This document shows positions 25,044-34,825 of a DNA stretch of 64,000 nucleotides, one piece after another. Within the stretch, counting starts at the first letter, position 1, and each line of letters starts with the position of its first letter. Under the pieces are notes generated by a model. That model was not told where the DNA came from, did not search any database, and saw nothing but the letters and a program-made list of their open reading frames with translations. Source of the DNA: Gammaproteobacteria bacterium (lineage in GTDB: Bacteria > Pseudomonadota > Gammaproteobacteria > HK1); NCBI GenBank assembly GCA_022824305.1, contig JAJEAD010000020.1, forward strand, positions 1 through 64,000. Direction: 5' to 3'. Position numbers and translations under genes: made by a program.

Positions 25044-25838
25044 TCAGTCGCGCACGGTGCCGAGATAGGCGTCGATCACGAGCGGATTGCGGCGCACCTC
25101 GTCCGGAGTGCCGTCGGCGAGCAGGCGCCCGTAGTCGAGCACCACCACCCGATCGGAGATGTCCATGACCACTCCCATGTCGTGCTCGATGAGGACCACC
25201 GTGGTGCCGAACTCGCCGTTCACGTCTAGGATGAAGCGGCACATGTCCTCCTTCTCCTCGGTGTTCATGCCCGCCATCGGCTCGTCGAGCAGCAACATGT
25301 CGGGTTCCGCCGCGAGCGCTCTCCCGAGCTCGACGCGCTTTTGCAGTCCGTAGGGCAGCCGGCTCACCGGCGTCTTGCGAATGGCCTGGATCTCCAGGAA
25401 GTCGATGACGCGTTCGGCGAACTCCCGGTGCTCCATCTCCTCGCGCCGGGCCGGACCGAGGTACAGGGCCTGGAGAAGGAAATTGCGCTTCATCTTGAGG
25501 TTGCGCCCGGTCATGATGTTGTCGAGCGTCGTCATGCCCCGGAAGAGCGCGATGTTCTGAAAGGTGCGCGCAATGCCCTGCGCCGCCGCCTCGTGGGTAC
25601 GCATGCGCCGGCGGGTCACGCCCTTGAAGGTGATGCTGCCCTCCTGCGGGTGATAGAAGCCGTTGATGACGTTCAGCATCGAGCTCTTGCCGGCGCCGTT
25701 CGGCCCGATGATCGCCCGCACCTCGCCGCTCTGCACGTCGAAGGAAACCTCCGACAGCGCCTGGACGCCACCGAAGCGAAGGCTCACGTTCTCGACTTCG
25801 AGGATCGCCTCCGCCGGGGACGTCTCGGGGCCCGCCAT
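25044..25838 (-). CDS. livG: branched-chain amino acid-type ABC transporter ATPase LivG
   Basis: 264 residues. Walker A GPNGAGKSS, the LivG-type insertion around RTFQNIALFRGMT, a signature region reading LPYGLQKRVELGRAL, Walker B MLLLDEPMAGM, switch VLIEHDMGVVMDISD and the C-terminal VVLDYGRLLADG. The stop of the acyl-CoA synthetase upstream lies 3 bp before this ATG, so the two are coupled. Confidence 0.92.
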   Translation of the reverse strand: MAGPETSPAEAILEVENVSLRFGGVQALSEVSFDVQSGEVRAIIGPNGAGKSSMLNVINGFYHPQEGSITFKGVTRRRMRTHEAAAQGIARTFQNIALFRGMTTLDNIMTGRNLKMKRNFLLQALYLGPARREEMEHREFAERVIDFLEIQAIRKTPVSRLPYGLQKRVELGRALAAEPDMLLLDEPMAGMNTEEKEDMCRFILDVNGEFGTTVVLIEHDMGVVMDISDRVVVLDYGRLLADGTPDEVRRNPLVIDAYLGTVRD

Positions 25839-25841
25839 CGC

Positions 25842-27815
25842 TCAGCTCGCCCTGGCCAGCGCGGGTACCGGCGCGACTTCGCGGATCCGGAGCTCGGCCT
25901 CGATGGTCCCGGTGCGCCCGTCCTCGAAGGTGACCTCGGTCTGCGTGCGGCAGGTGCTCTGCCCCCCGTAGAGCGCGTCGACGAGCTCGGAATAGCGATC
26001 GGCCACGAAGCGGCGCCGGATCTTGCGCGTCCTCGTGAGCTCCCCGTCGTCCGCATCGAGCTCCTTGTGCAGGCTGATGAATCGCGTGACCTGCGAGCCG
26101 GCGAGCTGCGCGTCGGAAGCGAGATCCGCGTTCACCCGCGACACGCACTCCTGCACGATGTCGAGCACCTTCGGATGCGCGGCGAGCTCCTGGTAGCTCG
26201 CGTAGGCGACGTTGTTGCGTTCCGCCCAGCTTCCGACCGCCCCCAGGTCGATGTTCACGAGAGCGGCGACGTGATCCCGGCCGTCTCCGAAGGCCACCGC
26301 CTCCTTGATCTGGGGAAAGAACTTCAGCTTGTTCTCGATGTACTTCGGGGCAAAGAGGGTGCCGTCGGCGAGCCGGCCGACGTCCCTGGCCCGGTCGATG
26401 ATCTTGAGATGCCCGTCGTCGTCGATGAAGCCGGCATCGCCGGTGTGCACCCAGCCGTCGGGAGTCTTCGTCTGCGCGGTCGCCTCGGGGTTCCGGTAGT
26501 ACTCGTGAAACACGCCCGGGCTGCGGTAGAGCACCTCTCCGTCGTCGTTGATCTTCAGCTCCACTCCGGGCGCCGGGGTGCCCACGGTGTCGGACTTGAT
26601 CTGGCCGTCCGGCTGCATGGTGACGTACACGGTGGACTCGGTCTGCCCGTAGAGCTGCTTCACGTTGACCCCGAGCGCGCGGTAGAAGTCGAAGATGTCG
26701 GGGCCGATCGCCTCCCCCGCGGTGTAGGCGACGCGAATGCGCGAGAAGCCGAGAGTGTTCTTGAGCGGTCCGTACACGAGCAGGGCGCCGAGGGAGTAGA
26801 GGATTCGCTCGCGCAGCGGCACCGGCTTGCCCTCGAGGATGGGAATGCCGGCTCGCCGCGCCACTTCCATGAAGTAGCGGAACATCCCGCGCTTCAGCCG
26901 GCTTGCGTCCTCCATCCGGATCGTCACGGTGGTGAGCAGGTTCTCGAAGATGCGCGGCGGGGCGAAGAAATAGGTCGGTCCGATCTCGCGCAGGTCATCG
27001 AGCACGGTGGCGCCGCTCTCCGGGCAGCTCACACAGAATCCCACGACGTAGGACTGGGCGAAGGAAAAGATGTGGTCGCCGACCCAGGCCATGGGCAGGT
27101 AGGCGAGCACCTCGGCATCGGGGCCGAGATTCTCGAACTCCGCACCCCTTCTCGACATCTCGACCACGTTGTCGAAGAGCAGCACGACCCCCTTCGGGTT
27201 GCCGGTGGTCCCCGAGGTATAGAGGATGATGCAGGCGTCGCTCCCCTTTCCCCGAGCGACCTCGGCATCCCAGAAGGCGCCGTCGCGGCGGTGGCGCTCG
27301 CGTCCCTTCTCCAGCACCTCCGCATAGGACACGAGCACGGGCAGGTCGTACTGACGCATCCCGCGCGGATCCACGTAGACGATCTTCTCGAGCTTCGGGC
27401 AGGCTTCGCGGAGCTCGAGCAGCTTGTCCACCTGTTCCTGGTCCTCGGCGACCGCGATGCGCGCTTCCGCGTGCTCCATGACGTAGCTCAGCTCCTTCGC
27501 CACGGAGTCCTGGTACATGGGCACCGGGATTCCGCCGATGGACTGCGCCGCGCACATCGCCGCATAGAGGCGGGGACGGTTGTCGCCGATGATCGCAAGG
27601 CGGTCGCCGCGCTCGAAGCCGAGCTCCGCGAGTCCGCACGCGAGCTCGCGGACCTCCGTCTCGAGCTCCCGCCAGGTCCAGGACTGCCAGATGCCGAATT
27701 CCTTCTCGCGCAGCGCGAAAGCGTCGGGCCGCTCGCGCGCGTTGCGTCCGAGCAGCTTGGGAAAAGTATCGAGCGCGCCGGATGGACGCTCCGTACCCGC
27801 TCCCGCGTCAGCCAT
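25842..27815 (-). CDS. long-chain acyl-CoA synthetase-like AMP-forming ligase, first gene of the liv operon
   Basis: 657 residues. P-loop [27 protein letters not shown] in the A5 region, HTGDAGFIDDDGHLKIIDRARDVGRL in the A7/A8 hinge. Length and layout match FadD15/plant-LACS-like enzymes. The usual PTGK-type C-terminal Lys is not obvious: the C-terminus reads LTRTRKIRRRF. It heads the operon ligase-livG-livH-livM-livK-livF-ligase-FeS. Ligase genes beside liv-type transporters are common in organic-acid catabolism, so import followed by CoA activation is the likely job. Confidence 0.87.
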   Translation of the reverse strand: MADAGAGTERPSGALDTFPKLLGRNARERPDAFALREKEFGIWQSWTWRELETEVRELACGLAELGFERGDRLAIIGDNRPRLYAAMCAAQSIGGIPVPMYQDSVAKELSYVMEHAEARIAVAEDQEQVDKLLELREACPKLEKIVYVDPRGMRQYDLPVLVSYAEVLEKGRERHRRDGAFWDAEVARGKGSDACIILYTSGTTGNPKGVVLLFDNVVEMSRRGAEFENLGPDAEVLAYLPMAWVGDHIFSFAQSYVVGFCVSCPESGATVLDDLREIGPTYFFAPPRIFENLLTTVTIRMEDASRLKRGMFRYFMEVARRAGIPILEGKPVPLRERILYSLGALLVYGPLKNTLGFSRIRVAYTAGEAIGPDIFDFYRALGVNVKQLYGQTESTVYVTMQPDGQIKSDTVGTPAPGVELKINDDGEVLYRSPGVFHEYYRNPEATAQTKTPDGWVHTGDAGFIDDDGHLKIIDRARDVGRLADGTLFAPKYIENKLKFFPQIKEAVAFGDGRDHVAALVNIDLGAVGSWAERNNVAYASYQELAAHPKVLDIVQECVSRVNADLASDAQLAGSQVTRFISLHKELDADDGELTRTRKIRRRFVADRYSELVDALYGGQSTCRTQTEVTFEDGRTGTIEAELRIREVAPVPALARAS

Positions 27816-28077
27816 GTCCCTCCCCGGGGTCGACGCTCGCCGAGCGTACGATTCTAGCCTGCATCATCTGCGGATCCCTCATTTCGAGGCCCACGCTTCA
27901 GCTATTGTCACTGATCCGGCCGGTCCGTCGCATGGGCCGGCGTCGCCAGCCGTGACCGGTGGACGCGGCGAGGCGGCGGAGCGCGGTCCGAGAAGTCCGA
28001 AGTGGACGCGACGCGAACCCGAAGCCGGATCTCCCGCCGCGCGCCAAGGCGGCCTGCATCGCGCCGGACGATGCGTC

Positions 28078-29097
28078 TCAGCCGCGACCGGCAACGATGA
28101 GCGCGAGAGCAAGCGCGAGCAGGATGCTGCCCACCACGATGTTCGCAACCGGCACCAGGAGCCGCGAGCGCTCCGATCCTAGGCGCGCCGTGGACGCCGC
28201 CGGCGCGGGGGCCGGCGGACCTTCCCTTCTCCCGCGGGTCACTCGCAGCGTCGCCTCGCCGACCAGGGCCGCGAACACGATGGCGCCGCCGGCGAGGGTG
28301 TACCCGCTCGGCACCTCGCCGAATCCGAGCCACACCCAGATCGGCGCGAGCACCGTCTCGGTCAGGGTGAGAAAGGCGAGCACCCCCGCGGGGACATAGC
28401 GCCCGCCCATCAGGAAGAGGGCGGCGCCGGCGGAGGTCAGCACCCCACCGGAGATGAAGGCGACGCCCACCTCCTCGAGCGGCACGCCGACCACTCCTCC
28501 GCTGAGAGCAAAGCCCGCGACCACGGTGAACATCGCCCCCCACAGGGTCATCGGCAGCATGTGGAGCCCGCCGCCCCAACGGGCGACCACCGCCATGCCG
28601 GCGAAGCCCAGCATGGTCACGAAGGAGTAGATCTGGCCGGCGAGATCACCGCCGAAGACCCCCTCGGAACCCATGACGCCGATCCCGAGCAGGGCCACCA
28701 GCATTGCCGCGAGGGTGCGCGCCGCGATCCGCTCCCGCATCACCATGAACGCGATGACCGCGGCGAAGAGGGGAGAGGCGGCGAGGAAGAAGGTCACGTT
28801 CGCGACCGTGGTATGGCCGAGCGCGAAGATGAACGCGGTGCTGGCCACGAGGTGGCAGATGCCGCCCACGAAGGCGGCCGGCCCCGCGCGCCGGAAGGCC
28901 CGGATCACCCGCCCGCGGTTGATGATCGCGACGAGAGCCAGAATGACGAAGAACTGGCTGACCGCCCGCCAGAACACGATCTGCTCCGACGAGGCGTGCT
29001 CGAACATGCGGATCGTGAAGCCCTGAAGGCTCCACACGACGCCGGCGAAGACCACCATCGCCACGCCGCGGGCCTGGGCGGAAGACTGCGAAATCAC
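28078..29097 (-). CDS. EamA-family (DMT) transporter
   Basis: About 339 residues with ten hydrophobic segments in two EamA repeats; the first repeat opens MVVFAGVVWSLQGF. The second repeat contains FLTLTETVLAPIWVWLGFGEVPSG, the typical last-but-one helix pair. After the tenth helix there is a Pro/Ala-rich linker (RGRREGPPAPAPAAS) and an extra C-terminal hydrophobic segment. GTG at 29097 is preferred; GTG at 29145 would add 16 residues. It would export or exchange small metabolites. It is divergent from a second DMT gene. Confidence 0.85.
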   Translation of the reverse strand: MISQSSAQARGVAMVVFAGVVWSLQGFTIRMFEHASSEQIVFWRAVSQFFVILALVAIINRGRVIRAFRRAGPAAFVGGICHLVASTAFIFALGHTTVANVTFFLAASPLFAAVIAFMVMRERIAARTLAAMLVALLGIGVMGSEGVFGGDLAGQIYSFVTMLGFAGMAVVARWGGGLHMLPMTLWGAMFTVVAGFALSGGVVGVPLEEVGVAFISGGVLTSAGAALFLMGGRYVPAGVLAFLTLTETVLAPIWVWLGFGEVPSGYTLAGGAIVFAALVGEATLRVTRGRREGPPAPAPAASTARLGSERSRLLVPVANIVVGSILLALALALIVAGRG

Positions 29098-29309
29098 GAT
29101 TCGAATGTCGGACCGGGCCGGCCGTGGCGCCCCTGATGCAAGCACGCGGACATTACACTACCGGGGCGCTGCCGATGACGCTGCGAAGCGCCCGCGAAGC
29201 CCGCCCGGCACCTCGCTTCGTGCAGCACCCGTCCCGGCCGACGCGCACTACACTGCGTGCCCATGATCCGCAAGATGGGGCAGAAGACTCCGGCGGCGGC
29301 TGCCCGCGC

Positions 29310-30224
29310 ATGTCGCCGCCCTCTGCCCGCCCGATGACGCGGGGCGGCGCTTCGAGGCGCCGGTCTTCGGCGCCGCTGCGCGGCATCTTCATCATGGTGG
29401 CCGCGTGCCTGCTCTTTCCCGCCGGCGACACCATCGCCAAGCACCTCGTCGGCACCTACCACCTGCTGATGATCCTCTGGGCCAAGTTCCTGTTCCAGAC
29501 CGCGTCGGTGCTCATCGTGATGGCGCTCTCGCGCACCCCACACCCCTTCCGCACCCGCCTTCCCGGCGTTCAGATCGGGAGGGGACTCGCCGGCATCGGG
29601 TCCTACGGCACCTTCCTCCTCGCGATCAGCTACATACCGCTCGCCGACGCCGTGGCCATCGAGTTCTCGAGTCCGTTGATGGTGGTGGCGCTGGCGGCGC
29701 CGCTGCTCGGCGAGCGGGTCGGATGGAAACGGTGGACGGTGGTCCTGGTCGGCTTCGCGGGCACGCTGCTCATCGTGCGTCCGGGAATGGGCAGCGTGCA
29801 CTGGGCCGCGACCCTCATGCTCTTCGCCGCCTTCTGCGTGGCGCTGATGCAGATCATGTCCGCGCTCCTGGCGCGCGTCGACCACCCGATGACCTCCCTC
29901 TTCTACCTCTCCCTCACCGGCCTCGTCGCGACCTCGATCCCCGTCGCCTTCTTCTGGGACCCGCTCGCTCCGCCGGCCTGGGGGCTGATGGTCGCGGTGG
30001 GAGCGATCGCCGCCTTCTGCCACTACCTCTTCGTGTGGGCCTATCAGTTCGCGAGCGCCTCCCTGCTCGCCCCCTTCATCTACGCCCAGATCGTGGGGGC
30101 GGTGGTGCTCGGATTCCTGGTCTTCGGCGATGTCCCCGATCTCTGGACGATCATCGGCACCACGACGCTGGTTGCCTCCGGCCTCTACCTCGCTCGCATC
30201 TCGCGCCACGACACACCCCGTTGA
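29310..30224 (+). CDS. EamA-family (DMT) transporter
   Basis: 304 residues from the ATG at 29310 (ATG at 29334 also possible; the frame is open to 29124 but the extra part is unstructured). Ten predicted helices. Family features include YIPLADAVAIEFSSPLMVVALAAPLLGERV in the first repeat's end and APFIYAQIVGAVVLGFLVFGDVPD in the second. It is divergent from the DMT gene at 28078-29097 and shares its 212-bp upstream region. Substrate unknown. Confidence 0.85.
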   Translation: MSPPSARPMTRGGASRRRSSAPLRGIFIMVAACLLFPAGDTIAKHLVGTYHLLMILWAKFLFQTASVLIVMALSRTPHPFRTRLPGVQIGRGLAGIGSYGTFLLAISYIPLADAVAIEFSSPLMVVALAAPLLGERVGWKRWTVVLVGFAGTLLIVRPGMGSVHWAATLMLFAAFCVALMQIMSALLARVDHPMTSLFYLSLTGLVATSIPVAFFWDPLAPPAWGLMVAVGAIAAFCHYLFVWAYQFASASLLAPFIYAQIVGAVVLGFLVFGDVPDLWTIIGTTTLVASGLYLARISRHDTPR

Positions 30225-30540
30225 GCCGCCGGCCCGGACGCCCCGGGCTCCCGCCAGGGCGGAACGGGAATCGCGGATCCCTCGCGACCACCGGCGAGGG
30301 GGCTCTCCCGCCGGGAGGGGTAGCGGGGCCAGAACTGTCCCCGATGTGGGTTCGGTCGATGCTCCGAGGACCGCCGCACCACGAGGCTCCGCCGTGCCCG
30401 GACCGAGCTACGCGACTGGTGGAACGAACGCCCCAGCCGCACCCTTCTCCTGCACCACGTCGAAGGCACGCTCCCGACCACCGGGTTTCGGCGCCTGTTC
30501 CCGCTCCCGAATTCGGAGTATCTCGAGCTCGGCACCTGCC
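30225..30540. other. intergenic spacer
   Basis: About 316 bp between the DMT transporter and the convergent NRDE gene. A plus frame (30324-30566) encodes protein-like text such as ELRDWWNERPSRTLLLHHVEG but has no ATG, GTG or TTG start, so it may be a gene fragment. No terminator-like hairpin stood out. Confidence 0.3.
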
Positions 30541-31332
30541 TCAGTACGCCGCACGGGCGGGGATGAAGGGAGCGATCGTGAAGGCGAAGTCCGCCTGCGA
30601 CCCCGGCTTCCCCCCCGGCCCGAAACTCCGCTCGGTGAACTCGACGTGCCCGGCGGAGTCCACGCGGAGCACCGTGGACGCGCGCGTGCCGTAGTGCTCG
30701 CCGGCGATGAACGCGGGCGAGAGGAGGCGTTCGCCGGCGAGCCCCACTCCGGTATCCGGAAGGTCCGCGTCCGGGGCCGGGCTCCGGTCGCTCAGCAAGT
30801 CCATCAGGTCGCCGGCTCGCCAGCTCTCGCGGCCGAGGATCTCCGCCAGGCCCGACTTGAGGCGCTGCACCTTCGTCCAGGGCGCGTCCAGCCTCGTGTT
30901 GCTGAGGCCGTAGATTCCGGGCTCGAGAAGCGCCGGCGCGTCGTCCTGCGCGCAGTAGTACCCCATCTCGACGCCGTCCCCCGCAACCAGGCAGAAGCCG
31001 TTGTATGCGTGCGCGCGGCGCGCCACCTGCGCCAGGTAGTCGCCCGGCCGCTCATCGCCGCCCAGGTACGCGCTCACGAGCGAGCCGCGCGAAGGCGCGT
31101 CCCGTCGCGCCTCGCGCTCGCCGCGCAGGTTGGTCAGGGCCGCGAAGCGACCCTCGCTCGTGATGCCGAGCCAGGTGCCCCGTCCGAGCAGGTCCCGACC
31201 GGCGAGAACTCGCGGAGATTCGGCCCAGAAGGTGGCCGGCGCGGTGGGGCGCTGATGGAACTCGTCGCGGTTCGCCGCCACCACGAGCGGGTAGCGGGGA
31301 TGGTGGCGCCAGGCGAAGGCGATGAGGCACAC
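30541..31332 (-). CDS. NRDE-family protein (TANGO2 homologue)
   Basis: 263 residues. Begins MCLIAFAWRHHPRYPLVVAANRDE, containing the family's Cys2 at the N-terminus and the NRDE motif (21-24). It then has GRDLLGRGTWLGI, TNLRGE and YGLSNTRLDAPW, all characteristic of the NRDE/TANGO2 family. TANGO2 in eukaryotes is linked to haem or lipid handling; the bacterial role is unknown. An N-terminal Cys as nucleophile would fit an Ntn-hydrolase-type fold, but that is inference. It starts 15 bp after the icmF stop, so the two may be cotranscribed. Confidence 0.88.
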   Translation of the reverse strand: MCLIAFAWRHHPRYPLVVAANRDEFHQRPTAPATFWAESPRVLAGRDLLGRGTWLGITSEGRFAALTNLRGEREARRDAPSRGSLVSAYLGGDERPGDYLAQVARRAHAYNGFCLVAGDGVEMGYYCAQDDAPALLEPGIYGLSNTRLDAPWTKVQRLKSGLAEILGRESWRAGDLMDLLSDRSPAPDADLPDTGVGLAGERLLSPAFIAGEHYGTRASTVLRVDSAGHVEFTERSFGPGGKPGSQADFAFTIAPFIPARAAY

Positions 31333-31347
31333 CGCGAAGGTTCCGCC

Positions 31348-34300
31348 CTACATGTTGCGGCGATACCTGCCGCCGACCTCGAACAGGACATCGCTGATCT
31401 GCCCGAGGCTCATGCAGTGCACCGCGTCCATCAACACCTCGAAGACGTTGTCGTCGCCGATCGCGGCGGCCCGCAAGCGCTTCTCCATCGCGCCCCGCTC
31501 CGCCGCGTGCCGGGCCTTGAAGGCGGCGAGGCGGGAGAGCTGGCTCTCCTTCTCCTCCTCGCTCGAGCGCGCGAGAGCGACCTCCCCCACCGTGTCCGCC
31601 GCATCTTCCTCCCGGAAGGTGTTCACGCCGATGATGGGCAGGCTGCCGTCGTGCTTGCGGCTCTCGTAGTAGAGCGACTCGTCCTGGATCCTGCCGCGCT
31701 GGTATCCGGTCTCCATCGCGCCCAGCACGCCTCCGCGTTCCGATATGCGCTCGAGCTCCGCCAGGACCGCCTCCTCGACGAGGTCGGTGAGCTCTTCGAT
31801 GATGAACGCCCCCTGGAGCGGATTCTCGTTCCGCGCCAGCCCCCATTCCTCGTTGATCACGAGCTGGATCGCGAGCGCGCGTCGTACCGATTCTCCGGTG
31901 GGGGTCGTCACCGCCTCGTCGTAGGCGTTGGTGTGCAGGCTGTTGCAGTGGTCGTAGGTCGCCAGCAGCGCCTGCAGAGTGGTGCGGATGTCGTTGAACG
32001 ACATCTCCTGGGCATGCAGGGAGCGACCCGAGGTCTGGGCGTGATACTTGAGCTTCTGGCCGCGTTCCGAAGCGCCGTAGCGATCGCGCATCGCCGTCGC
32101 CCAGATTCGCCGGGCCACCCTTCCCATGACCGTGTACTCGGGGTCCATTCCGCTCGAGAAGAAGAAGGACAGGTTGGGCGCGAAGTCGTCGACTTGCATG
32201 CCTCGCGCGAGCCACGCCTCGACGTAGGTGAACCCGTTGGCCAGGGTGAAGGCGAGCTGGCTCACCGGATTCGCCCCCGCCTCCGCGATGTGGTAGCCGG
32301 AAATCGACACCGAGTAGAAATTGCGCACCTCGTGGGCGGTGAAGTACTCCTGGATGTCGCCCATCATGCGGAGGCTGAACTCGGTGGAGAAGATGCAGGT
32401 GTTCTGGCCCTGATCCTCCTTCAGGATGTCGGCCTGCACCGTTCCCCGCACGTTGCGCAGCGCAAAGGCGCGCACCCTCTCGCGTTCCTCGGGCGAAGGC
32501 TCGCGGCCGTGCTCGCTCTCGAATCGCGCGACCTGCGCCGCGATGGCGGTGTTCAGGAACATCGCGAGGAGGGTCGGGGCCGGACCGTTGATGGTCATGG
32601 ACACCGAAGTCGAGGGCTCGCACAGGTCGAAGCCGTCGTACAGGACCTGCATGTCCTCCAGGGTGGCGATGGAGACCCCGGAGTTGCCCACCTTGCCGTA
32701 GATGTCGGGACGCCGGTCCGGATCGAAGCCGTAGAGCGTCACGGAGTCGAAGGCGGTGGAGAGGCGTTTCGCCGGCGAGTGCGCGGAGAGCAGCTTGAAG
32801 CGCCGGTTGGTGCGGAAGGCGTCGCCTTCCCCGGCGAACATGCGCGAGGGCCGCTCTCCTTCGCGCTTCAGCGCAAAGACCCCGGCGGTGAAGGGGAAAC
32901 GGCCGGGAAGGTTCTCCAGCATCAGCCAGCGCAGGCGCTCACCGTCGTCTTCGTAGCGCGGCAGGCTCACCTTGGGAACGCGGGTGCCGGACAGCGTGGT
33001 GAACGCGAGAGGAGTGCGCACCTCGCGCCCCCGCACCCGCGTGACCAGCTCGTCCCGACGGTAGGCCGCGGCCGTTGCCGGCCATTCGTCGAGAAGCGCC
33101 TGTGCGTCCGGAGCCAGCGGCCGTTGCTCGAGGAGCGCATCGATGGCGTCCATGCGCGCCTCGCCCGTCGCCTCCAGCAGGGCTTGCGTCTCGCGCAGCG
33201 ACTGACGCTCGCGGGCCACGCGCGCCTGCTCGTTCGCCCTCCGGCGGTAGGCGCGCACCGTCTCGGCCACCTCCGCGAGATAACGCACCCGATTGGCGGG
33301 CACGATGGCCGCGGCACGGGTCGAGGCGCGGACCGAAGCCGTCGGCAGCGCGCCTTCCGGCCACTCCGGGCGACACCGCTCGCGCAGGATGCGCACCAGC
33401 TCCTGGTAGAAGGCGGTGACGCCGTCGTCGTTGAAGCGTGACGCGATGGTCCCGTAGACGGGCATCGTCCCGGGACCGGAGCCGAAGGCGCGACGATTGC
33501 GCTGCATCTGCTTGGACACGTCCCGGAGGGCGTCCTCGGCGCCACGCCGATCGAACTTGTTGATCGCCACCGTGTCGGCGAAATCGAGCATGTCGATCTT
33601 CTCGAGCTGGCTCGCCGACCCGTACTCCGGCGTCATCACGTAGGCCGACACGTCGACGTGAGGAACGATGCCCGCGTCGCCCTGGCCGATGCCGGAGGTC
33701 TCGACGATGATCACGTCGAAGGCGGCGAGGCGCATCGCCTCCAGCATGTCGCCCAGGCACTCGGGCACCTCGGCCCGGGCGCCCCGCGTCGCGACCGAGC
33801 GCATGTAGATGCGGGGATGGTCGATGGCGTTCATGCGAATGCGGTCGCCGAGCAGCGCGCCGCCGCTGCGGCGCCGGCTCGGATCGACGGCGAGGACGCC
33901 GATGCGCAGCCGGTCCCCGAAGTCCATCCGGAAACGCCGCAGCACCTCGTCGGTCAGCGACGACTTGCCCGCGCCTCCGGTACCGGTGATGCCGATGAGG
34001 GCGGGACGCCGGCTGAGCGCCGCGCGCCGCTTCACCTCCTCGTGCCGGGCGCCTTCGAGCCCGCCCCGCTCGATCCGGGTGAGGAGACGGCCGAGCGCGG
34101 ACCAGTCTCCGCCCGCGAGGCCGTCGAGCGAGACCGGGGCCATGGCCTCCCGCGCCTCGCCGCAACGGATCATCATGTCCTCGATGATGCCTTCCAGCCC
34201 CAGCTCCTGCCCGTCCGCGGGCGTGTAGATACGCTCCACCCCGTAGCCGTGCAGCTCCTCGACCTCGGCGGGCACGATCACGCCTCCGCCCCCGCCGAAT

Positions 34301-34617
34301 ACCCGAACCCCGGACGCCCCTTCTTCCCGGAGCCGGTCGACGAGGTACTTGAAGTACTCGATGTGCCCGCCCTGGTAGGAGCTCACCGCGACCGCGTCGG
34401 CATCTTCCTGCACCGCCGCGCTCACCACTTCGCGCACCGAGCGGTTGTGGCCGAGATGGATCACCTCGGCGCCGGCGCCCTGCAGTATCCGGCGCATGAC
34501 GTTGATGGAGGCGTCGTGGCCGTCGAAGAGACTCGCCGCGGTCACGAAACGCAGCGGCGCATCGCGCCGGGCGTCCGGCCGGGGAGCCTGTGAATCGGGG
34601 AGAAGCGCTCGGTTCAT
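31348..34617 (-). CDS. icmF: fused isobutyryl-CoA mutase IcmF
   Basis: 1089 residues. Adenosylcobalamin enzyme interconverting isobutyryl-CoA and n-butyryl-CoA (some variants pivalyl-CoA), with its own GTPase chaperone. Order: B12-binding domain with FDGHDASINVMRRIL (31-45), a MeaB-like G-domain with P-loop TGTGGAGKSS and later NKFD, then the large TIM-barrel mutase domain with NGPAPTLLAMF and ISGYHIAEAGANP. The ATG at 34617 follows a GAGGGGAG-like stretch; the 72 upstream codons are not family-like. It could serve valine or branched-acid catabolism, in line with the neighbouring CoA-ester genes and the BtuF-like cobalamin-binding protein at 38 kb. Confidence 0.93.
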   Translation of the reverse strand: MNRALLPDSQAPRPDARRDAPLRFVTAASLFDGHDASINVMRRILQGAGAEVIHLGHNRSVREVVSAAVQEDADAVAVSSYQGGHIEYFKYLVDRLREEGASGVRVFGGGGGVIVPAEVEELHGYGVERIYTPADGQELGLEGIIEDMMIRCGEAREAMAPVSLDGLAGGDWSALGRLLTRIERGGLEGARHEEVKRRAALSRRPALIGITGTGGAGKSSLTDEVLRRFRMDFGDRLRIGVLAVDPSRRRSGGALLGDRIRMNAIDHPRIYMRSVATRGARAEVPECLGDMLEAMRLAAFDVIIVETSGIGQGDAGIVPHVDVSAYVMTPEYGSASQLEKIDMLDFADTVAINKFDRRGAEDALRDVSKQMQRNRRAFGSGPGTMPVYGTIASRFNDDGVTAFYQELVRILRERCRPEWPEGALPTASVRASTRAAAIVPANRVRYLAEVAETVRAYRRRANEQARVARERQSLRETQALLEATGEARMDAIDALLEQRPLAPDAQALLDEWPATAAAYRRDELVTRVRGREVRTPLAFTTLSGTRVPKVSLPRYEDDGERLRWLMLENLPGRFPFTAGVFALKREGERPSRMFAGEGDAFRTNRRFKLLSAHSPAKRLSTAFDSVTLYGFDPDRRPDIYGKVGNSGVSIATLEDMQVLYDGFDLCEPSTSVSMTINGPAPTLLAMFLNTAIAAQVARFESEHGREPSPEERERVRAFALRNVRGTVQADILKEDQGQNTCIFSTEFSLRMMGDIQEYFTAHEVRNFYSVSISGYHIAEAGANPVSQLAFTLANGFTYVEAWLARGMQVDDFAPNLSFFFSSGMDPEYTVMGRVARRIWATAMRDRYGASERGQKLKYHAQTSGRSLHAQEMSFNDIRTTLQALLATYDHCNSLHTNAYDEAVTTPTGESVRRALAIQLVINEEWGLARNENPLQGAFIIEELTDLVEEAVLAELERISERGGVLGAMETGYQRGRIQDESLYYESRKHDGSLPIIGVNTFREEDAADTVGEVALARSSEEEKESQLSRLAAFKARHAAERGAMEKRLRAAAIGDDNVFEVLMDAVHCMSLGQISDVLFEVGGRYRRNM

Positions 34618-34825
34618 GGGACCTGAGGGGAGCGTCGCCGAGAGGCGCTCGGATTTTAGCCCACAATGCTCCGAGCGAGACTCGCCTCCGTGGTCCATCC
34701 CGGCCTCCGCCCTCGCCTCCTTCCCCGTGGGCTGGCCGCGAGAGCTCGCCTTGGCGGCAATCCTGAAGCCACGGGCCGCATCCGCCACGCCATGGCCCTC
34801 CAGTCGATGGGCCCTCGCCCCGCGC

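Noticed and set aside
22847-25168. 773-codon plus-strand frame across livM and livH
   Set aside because: Shadow of the minus-strand liv genes, with an implausible His/Glu/Arg-rich translation.
29124-29309. Longer N-terminus for the DMT transporter
   Set aside because: The extra 62 residues are unstructured and precede the first helix by too much; the ATG at 29310 is more likely.
30324-30566. Plus-strand frame with protein-like text (ELRDWWNERPSRTLL)
   Set aside because: It has no ATG, GTG or TTG start, is preceded by a stop at 30321 and overlaps the real NRDE gene. It is at best a relic.
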